This document shows positions 53,325 through 61,872 of a stretch of 64,000 bases of DNA, in pieces (position 1 is the stretch's first letter; each line of letters opens with the position of its first letter). The position numbers were made by a program, and so were the translations under genes. This DNA is from Geodermatophilus aquaeductus (GTDB lineage Bacteria; Actinomycetota; Actinomycetes; Mycobacteriales; Geodermatophilaceae): contig NZ_FXTJ01000009.1 of the NCBI RefSeq assembly GCF_900182545.1, positions 62,001 through 126,000 on the forward strand, read 5' to 3'. The notes under the pieces are model-generated. The model did no database searches, was not told where the DNA came from, and worked only from the letters and a program-made list of their open reading frames with translations.

Positions 53325-54824
53325 TCCTCCGACCCGACGCCGCTGGCTCCGGGCGCGCCACGCTCCGGGACGACGTTCCTCGGCCTGCCGACCGCACCCC
53401 GGGGCGTGGGCCACCTGCGCGGCACGCAGTCCTTCCCCGACGCCGCCCGCACCGCGCTGCGCGACGGCCAGCTGCGCGCCAACCTCGGCCGCGCCACGAC
53501 GACGATCCGCGGCAAGCGCGCCGCCGTCGTGGCCGAGGTGCCGCACTGGGAGCAGCTGCGCCAGGCCGGGAAGGCGCTCAAGGCCGCGACCATGGCCCGC
53601 CTCGACGAGCACCTCGAGGAGCTCGAGCGGCAGGTCACCGCGCGCGGCGGCACCGTGCACTGGGCGCGCGACGCCACCGAGGCCAACCGCATCGTCACCG
53701 GGCTGGTCCGGGCCACCGGCAGCGACGAGGTGGTCAAGGTCAAGTCGATGGCCACCCAGGAGATCGGCCTCAACGAGGCGCTCGAGGCGGCCGGCATCGA
53801 GGCGATCGAGACCGACCTCGCCGAGCTGATCGTCCAGCTGGGCGAGGACTCCCCCAGCCACATCCTCGTGCCGGCCATCCACAAGAACCGCTCGGAGATC
53901 CGCGAGATCTTCAGCCGCACGATTCCCGGCGTCGACCCGGGGCTCACCGACGAGCCGCGCCAGCTGGCGATGGCCGCCCGCACCCACCTGCGGGAGCGGT
54001 TCCTGTGCGCGCGGGTCGCCGTCAGCGGGGCCAACTTCGCCGTCGCCGAGACCGGCACGCTCGCCGTGGTCGAGAGCGAGGGCAACGGCCGGATGTGCCT
54101 GACGCTGCCCCAGACGCTCATCACGGTCATGGGCATCGAGAAGGTCGTGCCGCGCTGGGAGGACCTCGGCGTCTTCCTGCAGCTGCTCCCCCGCTCCTCC
54201 ACCGGCGAGCGGATGAACCCCTACACCTCGCTGTGGGCCGGCGTGACCCCCGGCGACGGGCCGCAGGACTTCCACCTGGTGCTGCTCGACAACGGCCGGA
54301 CGGCGGTGCTCGCCGACGAGGTGGGCCGCGAGGCGCTGCACTGCATCCGCTGCTCGGCCTGCCTCAACGTCTGCCCGGTGTACGAGCGCGCCGGCGGGCA
54401 CGCCTACGGCTCGGTCTACCCCGGCCCGATCGGCGCGGTGCTGTCCCCGCAGCTCACCGGCGTCGAGGACAACGCCTCGCTGCCGTACGCGTCGTCGCTG
54501 TGCGGGGCCTGCTACGACGTCTGCCCGGTGGCCATCGACATCCCCTCGATCCTCGTGCACCTGCGCGCCGAGCACGTGGAGGCGCAGACGCGGCCCACCG
54601 CCGAGGCGGTCGCCTTCCGCGGACTGTCGCGGGTGATGAGCAACCCGCGGCTGTGGCACCTCGCCCAGCGCGCGGCCGGGCTCGGCCGGTTCCTCGCCCG
54701 CGGCAGGCCGACGCTCCCCGCCGCGCTGCCGCCGCCGGCCAGCGCCTGGACCCGCACCCGCGACCTGCCCACCCCGCCCGGGAGGTCGTTCGTGCAGCAG
54801 TGGACGGAGGAGCACCGGTCGTGA
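53307..54824 (+). CDS. lutB: L-lactate oxidation complex iron-sulfur subunit LutB
   Basis: A 505-aa protein with the LutB/LldF layout: N-terminal LUD domain (about 70-300, containing KVKSMATQEIGLNEAL, GANFAVAETGTLAVVESEGN) followed by two 4Fe-4S clusters, CIRCSACLNVCPVYE and CGACYDVCPV. Transfers electrons during L-lactate oxidation to pyruvate. The ATG sits in the centre of palindrome copy 3, giving the leader MAISAASS not found in typical LutB; no Shine-Dalgarno is seen, so translation may rely on coupling with lutA 10 nt upstream or on a later start. LutC overlaps its stop (GTGA). Confidence 0.95.
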   Translation: MAISAASSDPTPLAPGAPRSGTTFLGLPTAPRGVGHLRGTQSFPDAARTALRDGQLRANLGRATTTIRGKRAAVVAEVPHWEQLRQAGKALKAATMARLDEHLEELERQVTARGGTVHWARDATEANRIVTGLVRATGSDEVVKVKSMATQEIGLNEALEAAGIEAIETDLAELIVQLGEDSPSHILVPAIHKNRSEIREIFSRTIPGVDPGLTDEPRQLAMAARTHLRERFLCARVAVSGANFAVAETGTLAVVESEGNGRMCLTLPQTLITVMGIEKVVPRWEDLGVFLQLLPRSSTGERMNPYTSLWAGVTPGDGPQDFHLVLLDNGRTAVLADEVGREALHCIRCSACLNVCPVYERAGGHAYGSVYPGPIGAVLSPQLTGVEDNASLPYASSLCGACYDVCPVAIDIPSILVHLRAEHVEAQTRPTAEAVAFRGLSRVMSNPRLWHLAQRAAGLGRFLARGRPTLPAALPPPASAWTRTRDLPTPPGRSFVQQWTEEHRS

Positions 54825-55441
54825 GTGCACGCGAGGAGGTGCTCGGCCGCATCCGCACGGCGCTCGGTGAGCACCGTCCGGTCGTGGACGTCCCGCCGGT
54901 CCCGGGGCCGCGCTCGCTCGCCCCCGCCGAGCTGCTCGACCTGCTCGCCGAGCGCGTCGAGGACTACCGCGCCACGGTGCTGCGCTGCGCGCCCGACGAG
55001 GTGCCCGCGAGCGTCGTCCGCGGCCTGGACCTGGCGCTGGGTGAGGGCTGGGCGCCCGCCGACGTCGTCGTCGCCCCCGGGGTGCCGGCCGCCTGGCGGC
55101 CGTCGGGGTCTCCGGAGGACGACGGCCGTCCCGCGGTGGAGCTCGCCGCCTTCGCCGCGACCCTGACCGGCGTGGCGACGGCGATCGCCGAGACCGGCAC
55201 CCTCGTCCTCGACGGCTCGCCGCTGTCGGGCCGCCGGGCGCTGTCGCTGCTGCCGGACGTGCTGGTGTGCGTGGTCGAGGCCGCGCAGGTGGTCCCCGAC
55301 GTGCCCGACGCGCTGGGCCGGCTCGACCCGGTCGCGCCGCTCACGATGGTCAGCGGCCCGTCGGCGACGTCGGACATCGAGCTGCAGCGCGTCGAGGGCG
55401 TGCACGGACCGCGGACCCTGGTCGTCGTCCTCGCCGGCTGA
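54821..55441 (+). CDS. lutC: L-lactate oxidation complex subunit LutC
   Basis: A 206-aa LUD-domain protein. AETGTLVLDGSPLSGRRALSLLPDVLVCVV and SGPSATSDIELQRVEGVHGPRTLVVVL are the LutC/YkgG hallmarks. GTG start overlaps lutB by 4 nt. Third subunit of the lactate-oxidising complex; a bidirectional terminator follows. Confidence 0.94.
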   Translation: MSAREEVLGRIRTALGEHRPVVDVPPVPGPRSLAPAELLDLLAERVEDYRATVLRCAPDEVPASVVRGLDLALGEGWAPADVVVAPGVPAAWRPSGSPEDDGRPAVELAAFAATLTGVATAIAETGTLVLDGSPLSGRRALSLLPDVLVCVVEAAQVVPDVPDALGRLDPVAPLTMVSGPSATSDIELQRVEGVHGPRTLVVVLAG

Positions 55442-55454
55442 CCGCCCGCCTCCT

Positions 55455-55502
55455 GTCGACCTGCGGTCGTCTCAGGTGCTCCGGAGACCGCCGCAGGTCG
55501 AC
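55455..55502. terminator. Bidirectional hairpin between lutC and thioredoxin-like gene
   Basis: Arms GTCGACCTGCGG at 55455-55466 and CCGCAGGTCGAC at 55491-55502, extended imperfectly inward (TCGTCTC with GGAGAC). It fills the 74-bp space between convergent genes. No T tract. Confidence 0.75.
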
Positions 55503-55515
55503 ACCCGGCGGCGGG

Positions 55516-55869
55516 TCACAGCGGCTCGGGGTACTGGGCGACCACCGCGGCCATGTCGAGCGCGCGGACGGTGGCGACCAGCAGGTCGACGGAGTCCTCC
55601 GGCAACCAGCCGGGCTCGGCGAACACCAGCACGCCGTCGCGGTAGACCATCAGCGTCGGCGTCGAGCGCACCCCGAGCTCGGCGGCCAGCGCCTGCTCCG
55701 CCTCGGCGTCGACGGCGGCGAACACCAGGTCCGGGTGCCGCGCCGCGACGGCGTCGAGCACCGCGCTGAACGCCCGGCTCGAGCCCGACAGCGAGGAGCG
55801 GACGTCGACCAGCACGATCCCCGGGACCGACACCGTCGCCCGGAAGCCGGCCGCGTCGAGCGTCCGCAT
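55516..55869 (-). CDS. Thioredoxin-fold protein lacking the CxxC active site
   Basis: A 117-aa thioredoxin-like protein. The fold is indicated by IVLVDVRSSLSGSSRAFSAVLDAVAARHPDLVFAAVDAE and the cis-Pro motif RSTPTLMVYRDGVLVF. Where thioredoxin has WCGPC this sequence has RSSLSGSSR with no cysteine at all, so it cannot perform dithiol exchange; a binding or chaperone role is possible. The ATG at 55869 has GGGGAGG 5 nt upstream. It lies alone between the lut genes and the MHS transporter, with terminators on both sides, and has no visible link to either. Confidence 0.75.
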   Translation of the reverse strand: MRTLDAAGFRATVSVPGIVLVDVRSSLSGSSRAFSAVLDAVAARHPDLVFAAVDAEAEQALAAELGVRSTPTLMVYRDGVLVFAEPGWLPEDSVDLLVATVRALDMAAVVAQYPEPL

Positions 55870-55914
55870 GCGCACCTCCCCGTCCGCCGACCAGTGTGGC
55901 GCGGATGGGGGCGC

Positions 55915-55951
55915 ACCGCGGGCCCCGGCCGGGTCGGCCGGGGCCCGCGGT
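55915..55951 (-). terminator. Terminator after the MHS transporter gene
   Basis: Perfect 16-bp stem ACCGCGGGCCCCGGCC with a 5-nt loop, 13 nt after the stop of the minus-strand transporter gene. Confidence 0.8.
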
Positions 55952-55963
55952 GGGTGCTGCCCG

Positions 55964-57316
55964 TCAGGCGCGGGTGAGCGACTCCTCGCGCGCCGGCGGC
56001 ACGGCCGCCTCCCCGAGCCGCGCCAGCGGCACGTGCGCGGTCTCGCGCGCGGTGAGGGCGCACAGCCCCGCCACGGTGGCCGCGCCGGCCGTCAGGATCG
56101 CGACCGGCACCCAGCCGCCGCTGCCGTCACCGGCGATCGCCGTGGCGATGGCCGGCGAGAAGCCGCCCAGCGCGAAGCCGACCTGCGTGCCGATGGCCAT
56201 GCCCGAGTAGCGCACCCGCGTGCTGAACATCTCGCCGTAGAAGGACGGCCAGATGCCGTTGGCCGCCGAGTACACGATGCCGAACAGCACGATGCCGAAG
56301 ACGACGACCAGCGGGCCGTTCCCCTGCTGCAGCGCCCAGAGGAACGGGAAGGCCAGCACGGCCGAGCCCAGCGCGCCGAACGCGAACACCGGACGGCGAC
56401 CGATCCGGTCGGACAGCCGTGCCCAGAGCGGCAGCGCGCCGAGCGCGACGACGTTGGCGAGGATGACCATCCACAGCAGGGTCGAGCGCTCCATGCCGAC
56501 CTCCTGCGTGCCGTGCGCCAGCGCCCAGGTGCTGACGATCGTGCTGATCACCGAGACCAGCGCGCACAGCACGACGCGGACCACCGCGGCCCAGTGGTCG
56601 CGGAACAGGACGGCCACCGGCAGCTTCGCGACGTCGTCGTGCTGCTCGACCCGCTCGAACTCCTCGGCCTCGGGCAGCGAGCGGCGCACCCAGTAGCCGA
56701 CGGCGACGACGATCGCGGACAGGAAGAACGGGATCCGCCAGCCCCAGCTGAGCAACTGGTCCTCCGGCAGCAGCGCCACCAGCAGGAAGACGACGTTGGC
56801 GAGGATCAGGCCGGCCTGCGTGCCCGACAGCGTGAAGCTGGTGAAGAAGCCGCGCCGGCCCTCGGGGGCGTGCTCGAGCGTGAGGGAGTTGGCGCCGCTC
56901 TGCTCGCCGGCGGCCGACAGGCCCTGCAGCACGCGCAGCACCACCAGCAGGATCGGCGCGGCGACGCCGATCGAGGCGTAGGACGGCAGCGCGCCGATGA
57001 GGAACGTCGAGACGCCCATCAGCAGCAGGGTGAGCACCAGCATCTTCTTGCGCCCGACCCGGTCGCCGAAGTGGCCGATGACCACCGCGCCGATCGGACG
57101 GGCCACGTAGGCGACACCGAAGGTGGCCAGGGAGAGCAGCGTGCCGGTGGCGGCCTCGGTGTCGGGGAAGAAGACGTCCGGGAAGACGAGCCCGGCGGCC
57201 GCGCCGTAGATGAAGAAGTCGTAGTACTCGAGCATGCTCCCGACGAAGCTGGCCAGGGCGGCCTTGCGGGGCACGGGCTCGGTCGAGGGGCCACCGTGGG
57301 CGGTGGTCGTGGACAT
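55964..57316 (-). CDS. MHS-family MFS transporter (shikimate/quinate-type symporter)
   Basis: A 450-aa 12-helix proton symporter of the metabolite:H+ symporter group. FVGSMLEYYDFFIYGAAAGLVFP, GHFGDRVGRKKMLVLTLLLMG and RVLQGLSAAGEQSGANSL are typical of ShiA/ProP-like members; two Arg-rich cytoplasmic loops follow the expected pattern. It imports organic acids; the neighbouring aroE- and qsuB-type genes point to shikimate, quinate or protocatechuate. Its 162-bp upstream space has tandem operator-like repeats shared with the aroE promoter region, so the TetR protein between them probably controls both. Confidence 0.9.
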   Translation of the reverse strand: MSTTTAHGGPSTEPVPRKAALASFVGSMLEYYDFFIYGAAAGLVFPDVFFPDTEAATGTLLSLATFGVAYVARPIGAVVIGHFGDRVGRKKMLVLTLLLMGVSTFLIGALPSYASIGVAAPILLVVLRVLQGLSAAGEQSGANSLTLEHAPEGRRGFFTSFTLSGTQAGLILANVVFLLVALLPEDQLLSWGWRIPFFLSAIVVAVGYWVRRSLPEAEEFERVEQHDDVAKLPVAVLFRDHWAAVVRVVLCALVSVISTIVSTWALAHGTQEVGMERSTLLWMVILANVVALGALPLWARLSDRIGRRPVFAFGALGSAVLAFPFLWALQQGNGPLVVVFGIVLFGIVYSAANGIWPSFYGEMFSTRVRYSGMAIGTQVGFALGGFSPAIATAIAGDGSGGWVPVAILTAGAATVAGLCALTARETAHVPLARLGEAAVPPAREESLTRA

Positions 57317-57394
57317 CGGCGTCTCCAGGGTGCGGGCGGCAGGGACCTCGTCGTGCCGGGGCTCGGCTGGGCGTCCCGACGGCGACCAGCGGCT

Positions 57395-57426
57395 TATGTA
57401 CCAACTGGTTACGTACCAGATGGTGA
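57395..57426. promoter_or_regulatory. Putative TetR operator pair before the transporter gene
   Basis: TATGTACCAACTGGTTAC (57395-57412) followed directly by GTACCAGATGGTGA (57413-57426). The reverse of the first, GTAACCAGTTGGTACATA, matches ACCGGTTGGTACATAG at 58262-58277 before aroE. This is the lowest-G+C stretch of the local region, consistent with promoter overlap. Confidence 0.6.
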
Positions 57427-57478
57427 GGTGATCGCCGTCACGCTGTCAAGCCGAGGGGTCAGGTGGGCGGGCGCCGCG

Positions 57479-58132
57479 TCAGTGCGCGGTGAGGAAGTCG
57501 ACGACGAGGTCGCCGAGCAGCCGCCGCTGGTGGTCGCGGCGGGCGGGGTCGAGCATGTCGCGGCCGAAGATCGCGCCGAAGGTGTGCCGGTTGGCGGTGC
57601 GGAAGACGCAGAACGCGCTGATCACCTGGTGCACGTCGAGGGCGTCGACGTCCTCGCGGAACACCCCGGCGTCCCAGCCGCGCTCGAGGATCCGGCCCAG
57701 GACGTCCAGTGCCGGGTTGGCCAGCCGGGTCAGCACCTCGGAGCGGGCGATGTGCTCGGCCCGGTGGATGTTCTCGATGCTCACCAGCCGGATGAAGTCC
57801 GGGTGCGCCTCGTGGTGGTCGAAGGTCAGGCCCGCGAGCTCGCGGATGGCCTCGACGGGGTCGAGGTGCTCGACGTCGACCTGCTGCTCCAGGCCCCGGA
57901 TGCGGCTGTAGGCCTGTTCCAGGACGGCGACGTAGAGCTGCTCCTTGCCGCCGAAGTAGTAGTAGATCATCCGCTTGGTGGTGCTCAGCTTGTCGGCGAT
58001 CTCGTTGATCCGGGCGCCGGCGTAGCCGCGGTCGGCGAACTCCGCGGTGGCCACGCTGAGGATCTCGGCGCGCGTCCGGTCGGCGTCCCGCGTCCGTTCC
58101 GTCCCCCCGCCCACCGGGCCCCCCTCGCTCAC
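57479..58132 (-). CDS. TetR-family regulator
   Basis: A 217-aa repressor. N-terminal HTH: RAEILSVATAEFADRGYAGARINEIADKLSTTKRMIYYYFGGKEQLYVAVLEQAY (about 20-75 in the protein). The C-terminal half is the ligand domain, with DFIRLVSIENIHRAEHI resembling regulators of aromatic-acid genes. GTG start at 58132. It lies between the minus-strand transporter and the plus-strand aroE gene, both carrying the shared operator-like sequence, so shikimate or a related acid may be the effector. Confidence 0.9.
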   Translation of the reverse strand: MSEGGPVGGGTERTRDADRTRAEILSVATAEFADRGYAGARINEIADKLSTTKRMIYYYFGGKEQLYVAVLEQAYSRIRGLEQQVDVEHLDPVEAIRELAGLTFDHHEAHPDFIRLVSIENIHRAEHIARSEVLTRLANPALDVLGRILERGWDAGVFREDVDALDVHQVISAFCVFRTANRHTFGAIFGRDMLDPARRDHQRRLLGDLVVDFLTAH

Positions 58133-58261
58133 CCCGGCAGCCTAGGTCGCCGCGCCGCACGGGGCCGCGGACGTGCACTCCGCGGTGGCGGCGGCGCGGT
58201 GTCCCGGCTCACCCTGAGGGCTGGCGGCCGGTCGCCGGATGTGGTCCCCTGAGGACAACTC

Positions 58262-58277
58262 ACCGGTTGGTACATAG
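58262..58277. promoter_or_regulatory. Putative TetR operator before the aroE-type gene
   Basis: ACCGGTTGGTACATAG, 13 bp before the ATG; 12 of the bases match the reverse complement of the operator at 57395-57412. Location at the start of the shikimate-pathway operon suits repression. Confidence 0.6.
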
Positions 58278-58290
58278 TTGGGGGCAGTCC

Positions 58291-59181
58291 ATGGCGTCCG
58301 CCGAGCGGAGCTTCCTCGTCGGCCTGGTCGGCACGGGCATCGGCCCGTCGCTCACCCCGCCGATGCACGAACGGGAGGCCGGCGCCCTCGGCCTGCGCTA
58401 CCTCTACCGCCGCCTCGACCTCGACCGGATGCACCGCCCGGCGACGGCGATCGGCGAGGTGCTGGCGGCGACCCGCCTGGCCGGGTTCGACGGGCTCAAC
58501 GTCACGCACCCGTGCAAGCAGCTGGTCATCCCGCACCTCGACGAGCTCTCCCCCGACGCCGAGGCGCTCGGCGCCGTCAACACCGTCGTGCTGCGCGACG
58601 GCCGCGCGGTCGGGCACAACACCGACTGGTCCGGCTTCGCGCGGGCGTTCGACCGCGGCCTGCCCGAGGCCGGGCTCGACGACGTCGTCCTGCTGGGTGC
58701 CGGCGGTGCCGGCGCCGCCGTCGCGCACGCGCTGCTCACCCTCGGCGCCCGCCGGCTGACCGTCCTCGACGTCGACGGGCAGCGCGCGGCGGGGCTGGCG
58801 GGCGCGCTGCACGGGCGCTTCGGCGGCGACCGCGTCACCGGCGGCGGGCTGCCCGGGCTCGAGCAGGCGCTCGCAGGGGCCGACGGTCTGGTGCACGCCA
58901 CCCCCACCGGCATGGCCGCCCACCCGGGGCTCCCCCTGCCGGCCGAGCTGCTGCGGCCGGAGCTGTGGGTGGCCGACATCGTCTACCGCCCGCTGGACAC
59001 CGAACTGGTCCGCACCGCCCGCGCGCTGGGGTGCCGGGTCCTCGACGGCGGCGGCATGGCCGTGTTCCAGGCCGTCGACGCGTTCCGGCTGTTCACCGGC
59101 GTGGAGCCCGACGCCGAGCGGATGCTGGCCCACTTCGCCGAGCTCGTCGCCGACCCGGGGCCCGACGTCCGTGTCCGCTGA
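58291..59181 (+). CDS. Shikimate/quinate dehydrogenase (AroE family, catabolic type)
   Basis: A 296-aa NAD(P)-dependent dehydrogenase interconverting shikimate (or quinate) and 3-dehydroshikimate (or 3-dehydroquinate). NVTHPCK gives the catalytic Lys76 and GHNTDWSGF the Asp112; LLGAGGAGAAVAHAL is the nucleotide fold. The substrate loop reads GPSLTPPMHE where biosynthetic AroE has an S-x-S-P-x-x-HN; Thr in place of the second Ser is common in catabolic QsuD-type enzymes. Start ATG at 58291 with GGGGG 6 nt upstream. It overlaps the dehydroshikimate dehydratase gene by 11 nt, so the pair makes protocatechuate from imported shikimate or quinate. Confidence 0.9.
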   Translation: MASAERSFLVGLVGTGIGPSLTPPMHEREAGALGLRYLYRRLDLDRMHRPATAIGEVLAATRLAGFDGLNVTHPCKQLVIPHLDELSPDAEALGAVNTVVLRDGRAVGHNTDWSGFARAFDRGLPEAGLDDVVLLGAGGAGAAVAHALLTLGARRLTVLDVDGQRAAGLAGALHGRFGGDRVTGGGLPGLEQALAGADGLVHATPTGMAAHPGLPLPAELLRPELWVADIVYRPLDTELVRTARALGCRVLDGGGMAVFQAVDAFRLFTGVEPDAERMLAHFAELVADPGPDVRVR

Positions 59182-61033
59182 GCCGTTCCGACGGTCGGTC
59201 GCCACCGTCTGCCTGTCCGGGACGCTCGAGGACAAGCTGGCCGCCGCCTCGGCAGCCGGCTTCCACGGCATCGAGGTCTTCGAGCCCGACCTCGTCGCCT
59301 CGCCGTGGTCGCCGGCCGAGCTGGCCGCCCGTTGCGCCGACCTCGGCCTGTCGATCGACCTCTACCAGCCCTTCCGCGACCTCGACTCGACCGACCCCGC
59401 CCGGTTCGCCCGCAACCTGCGCCGCGCCGAGGCCAAGTTCGACGTCATGGCGGCACTCGGCACCGACACCGTCCTGGTCTGCTCGTCGGTCGCGCCCGAC
59501 GCCGTCGACGACCCCGACCTGCTGGCCGAGCAGCTGGCCACCGCCGCGGCCCGCGCCGGCGAGCGCGGCCTGCGCATCGCCTACGAGGCGCTCGCCTGGG
59601 GCCGGCACGTCTCCACCTGGGAGGCGTCCTGGGACGCCGTCCGCCGCGCCGGCTCCCCCGCCCTGGGCCTGTGCCTCGACAGCTTCCACGTGCTCTCCCG
59701 CGGCGGGGACCCGGCGGGGTTTGCCGCCGTCCCCGGCGAGAAGCTGTTCTTCCTGCAGCTGGCCGACGCCCCGCGGCTGGAGATGGACGTCCTGCAGTGG
59801 AGCCGCCACCACCGGCTCTTCCCCGGCCAGGGCGCGTTCGACCTGCCGCGCTTCGTGGCCTGCGTGCTCGCCGCCGGCTACACCGGGCCGCTGTCGCTGG
59901 AGGTCTTCAACGACGTCTACCGGCAGGCCGACCCGGCGCGGACGGCGGTCGACGCCATGCGGTCGCTGCAGTGGCTCGAGGAGGCCCTCGCGCTGCGCCG
60001 CCCCGATGCCGGTCTCCCGCTGCCCCCGGCGGCGCCCGCACTGACCGGCTGGTCGTTCACCGAGCTCGCCGTCGACGGCGTCTCCGGACCCGTCCTGGGC
60101 GGCGTGCTGGACGCGCTCGGCTTCACACACACCGGCCAGCACCGGTCCAAGCCCGTGCAGCTGTGGGAACAGGGCCGCGCGCGGGTGCTGCTCAACGCGT
60201 CGGTGGTCCGGCCGACGGGACCGGGTGTGGCGTCGGTGGCCGCGCTCGGCCTGGAGAGCAGCGACCCGCCGGGCTCGGCCGCACGTGCCGAGGCGATGAG
60301 CGCGCCGGTCCTCCCCCGCACCCGCGGCACGGCCGAGGCGGAGCTGTCCGCCGTCGCCGCGCCCGACGGCACGCAGGTCTTCTTCACCCGCACCGGTCCC
60401 GACGGCTGGCCGGCCGACTTCCTCCCCACCGGCCGGACGGCCGGCCCCGGCGCCGGCATCACCGGCATCGACCACGTCGGACTCACCCAGCCCTTCGACG
60501 CCTTCGACGAGGCCGGGCTGTTCTACCGGGCGGTGCTCGGGCTCGACCCGCAGGAGGTGACCGAGCTGGCCGCGCCCTTCGGCCTCGTGCGCACCCGCGC
60601 GGTGACCGGGCCGGACCGCGCGGTGCGGCTGACGCTGTCGGTGTCGGCGCTGCGCCGCGGCGGGTGGGCGCCCGGCGTCCCCGAGCCGCAGTACGTGGCG
60701 CTGGCCACCGACCACCTGGTGGCCACCGCCCGCGCGCTGCGGGCGGCGGGGGCACCCCTGCTGCCGATCCCGGCCAACTACGCCGACGACCTCGAGGCCC
60801 GCCACGACCTGCCCGCCGACCTGCTGGCCGCGATCCGCGAGCACGGGCTCATGTACGAGGAGGACGCACGCGGCGGGTACCTGCACCTGGCCACCGACGT
60901 CCTCGGCGACCGCGTCTTCTTCGAGGTGGTGCAGCGCCTCGGCGGCAACGACGGTTACGGCACCACCGACGCGCCGGTGCGGATGGCCGCGCACCGACGC
61001 CGCCGCCAGGCACTCCCGGCCGCGGAGGGATGA
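59171..61033 (+). CDS. qsuB: 3-Dehydroshikimate dehydratase with C-terminal HPPD-like domain (QsuB type)
   Basis: A 620-aa fusion. The N-terminal TIM barrel (1 to about 285) dehydrates 3-dehydroshikimate to protocatechuate; metal ligands are visible as Glu139 (AYEALAW), Asp170 (CLDSFHVL), Gln196 (FFLQLADAP) and Glu244 (SLEVFND). The C-terminal half is a vicinal-oxygen-chelate/4-hydroxyphenylpyruvate-dioxygenase-like domain with a candidate facial triad His435 (GIDHVGL), His515 (LATDHLV) and Glu586 (VFFEVVQR), as in QsuB of Corynebacterium. Whether this second domain is catalytic is unknown. GTG start overlaps aroE by 11 nt; stop overlaps the next gene by 4 nt. Confidence 0.9.
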   Translation: MSAEPFRRSVATVCLSGTLEDKLAAASAAGFHGIEVFEPDLVASPWSPAELAARCADLGLSIDLYQPFRDLDSTDPARFARNLRRAEAKFDVMAALGTDTVLVCSSVAPDAVDDPDLLAEQLATAAARAGERGLRIAYEALAWGRHVSTWEASWDAVRRAGSPALGLCLDSFHVLSRGGDPAGFAAVPGEKLFFLQLADAPRLEMDVLQWSRHHRLFPGQGAFDLPRFVACVLAAGYTGPLSLEVFNDVYRQADPARTAVDAMRSLQWLEEALALRRPDAGLPLPPAAPALTGWSFTELAVDGVSGPVLGGVLDALGFTHTGQHRSKPVQLWEQGRARVLLNASVVRPTGPGVASVAALGLESSDPPGSAARAEAMSAPVLPRTRGTAEAELSAVAAPDGTQVFFTRTGPDGWPADFLPTGRTAGPGAGITGIDHVGLTQPFDAFDEAGLFYRAVLGLDPQEVTELAAPFGLVRTRAVTGPDRAVRLTLSVSALRRGGWAPGVPEPQYVALATDHLVATARALRAAGAPLLPIPANYADDLEARHDLPADLLAAIREHGLMYEEDARGGYLHLATDVLGDRVFFEVVQRLGGNDGYGTTDAPVRMAAHRRRRQALPAAEG

Positions 61034-61863
61034 GCGTGCACGCACCCAACCGGCTCGCGGTGCACCAGTCGCTGGTGCACCCGCGCGACGTCCTCGAGTT
61101 GACGGAGGCCCTGCCCGGGACGGGGTGGCACTCGGTCGGGCTGCACGTGGGCGGTGCCCAGGAGGTCGAGCCCTGGTGGCACGGCGGCGCCGGGGAGCGC
61201 AACCTCGCCCGGCTGGTGGCACTCCTGCTGGAGACCCGCGTGACCGTGCTCGACGTCGGGCGGGTGCACCTGGGCAGCGCCCTGCCGCGCGACGACGTCC
61301 ACGCCGACCACGGGCGCGTGCTCGACCTGGGCGCGCGTTTCGGTGCCCGGTACGTGACCGCACGGCTGACCGCGTCCTCCCCCGCCGAGCGGGCCGACGT
61401 CTTCGGGCAGCTGGCCGAGCAGGCCCGCCCGTACCGGGTCCTGCCGCTGCTCGCGCCGGTCCCCGCCGACCGCCCCGACCTCGTCGACGACGCCGTCGCG
61501 GTGGTCGCGCCCAGCGGCGGGGGCGTCGTCCTCGACGTGCCGGTCGGGTCGTGCACGCCCGCCGGGGTCGAGGCGGTCGTCGACGCGCTCGGCGAGTTCC
61601 TCGGCTACGTCCGGCTCAGCGCCCGTCAGGTGGCCGCCGCCGGCGACGACGCCGCGGGCCTGCTCGCCACGCTGCCGCCACACGTCCCGGTGGCGCTCGG
61701 CGGGGACGACTCGGCCGGCTTCGTGACCGGTGACGTGCACGCCCGCCTGGGCGACCTGCACGGCCGCGTCGACGCGCTCCTCGAGCACCGCGGGCCCGCG
61801 CCCGGCGGCTGGCAGCCGGATGAGGCCGTTGGTGCACCCATCGTTGGGGCACCACGGATCTAG
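61030..61863 (+). CDS. TIM-barrel protein related to sugar phosphate isomerases/epimerases
   Basis: A 277-aa protein with segments resembling the xylose-isomerase-like/AP-endonuclease-2 fold: LAVHQSLVHP, WHSVGLHVGG, RVTVLDVGRVHLG, ARYVTARLT, GGVVLDVPVGS, GYVRLSARQ. The usual metal-binding Glu and His residues are mostly absent (for example LDVPVGSC where a LD-x-x-H is expected), so it may be non-catalytic or have a different centre. Coupled to qsuB by a 4-nt overlap. The last residues (VGAPIVGAPRI) are encoded inside the MarR operator-like repeats. Role unknown; probably the same shikimate pathway or its regulation. Confidence 0.7.
   Translation: MSVHAPNRLAVHQSLVHPRDVLELTEALPGTGWHSVGLHVGGAQEVEPWWHGGAGERNLARLVALLLETRVTVLDVGRVHLGSALPRDDVHADHGRVLDLGARFGARYVTARLTASSPAERADVFGQLAEQARPYRVLPLLAPVPADRPDLVDDAVAVVAPSGGGVVLDVPVGSCTPAGVEAVVDALGEFLGYVRLSARQVAAAGDDAAGLLATLPPHVPVALGGDDSAGFVTGDVHARLGDLHGRVDALLEHRGPAPGGWQPDEAVGAPIVGAPRI
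61828..61853. promoter_or_regulatory. Putative MarR operator (direct repeat) upstream of marR gene
   Basis: GTTGGTGCACC (61828-61838) and GTTGGGGCACC (61843-61853), repeats spaced 15 bp start to start, within the end of the TIM-barrel gene and 20 bp before the MarR start. GGTGCACC is itself a palindrome. Related copies lie just after the gene at 62359-62383. Confidence 0.55.
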
Positions 61864-61872
61864 CATCGGGGC

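Noticed and set aside
58291-59181. Biosynthetic shikimate dehydrogenase
   Set aside because: The SLT substrate loop, coupling to a dehydroshikimate dehydratase and the adjacent MHS transporter indicate a catabolic enzyme.
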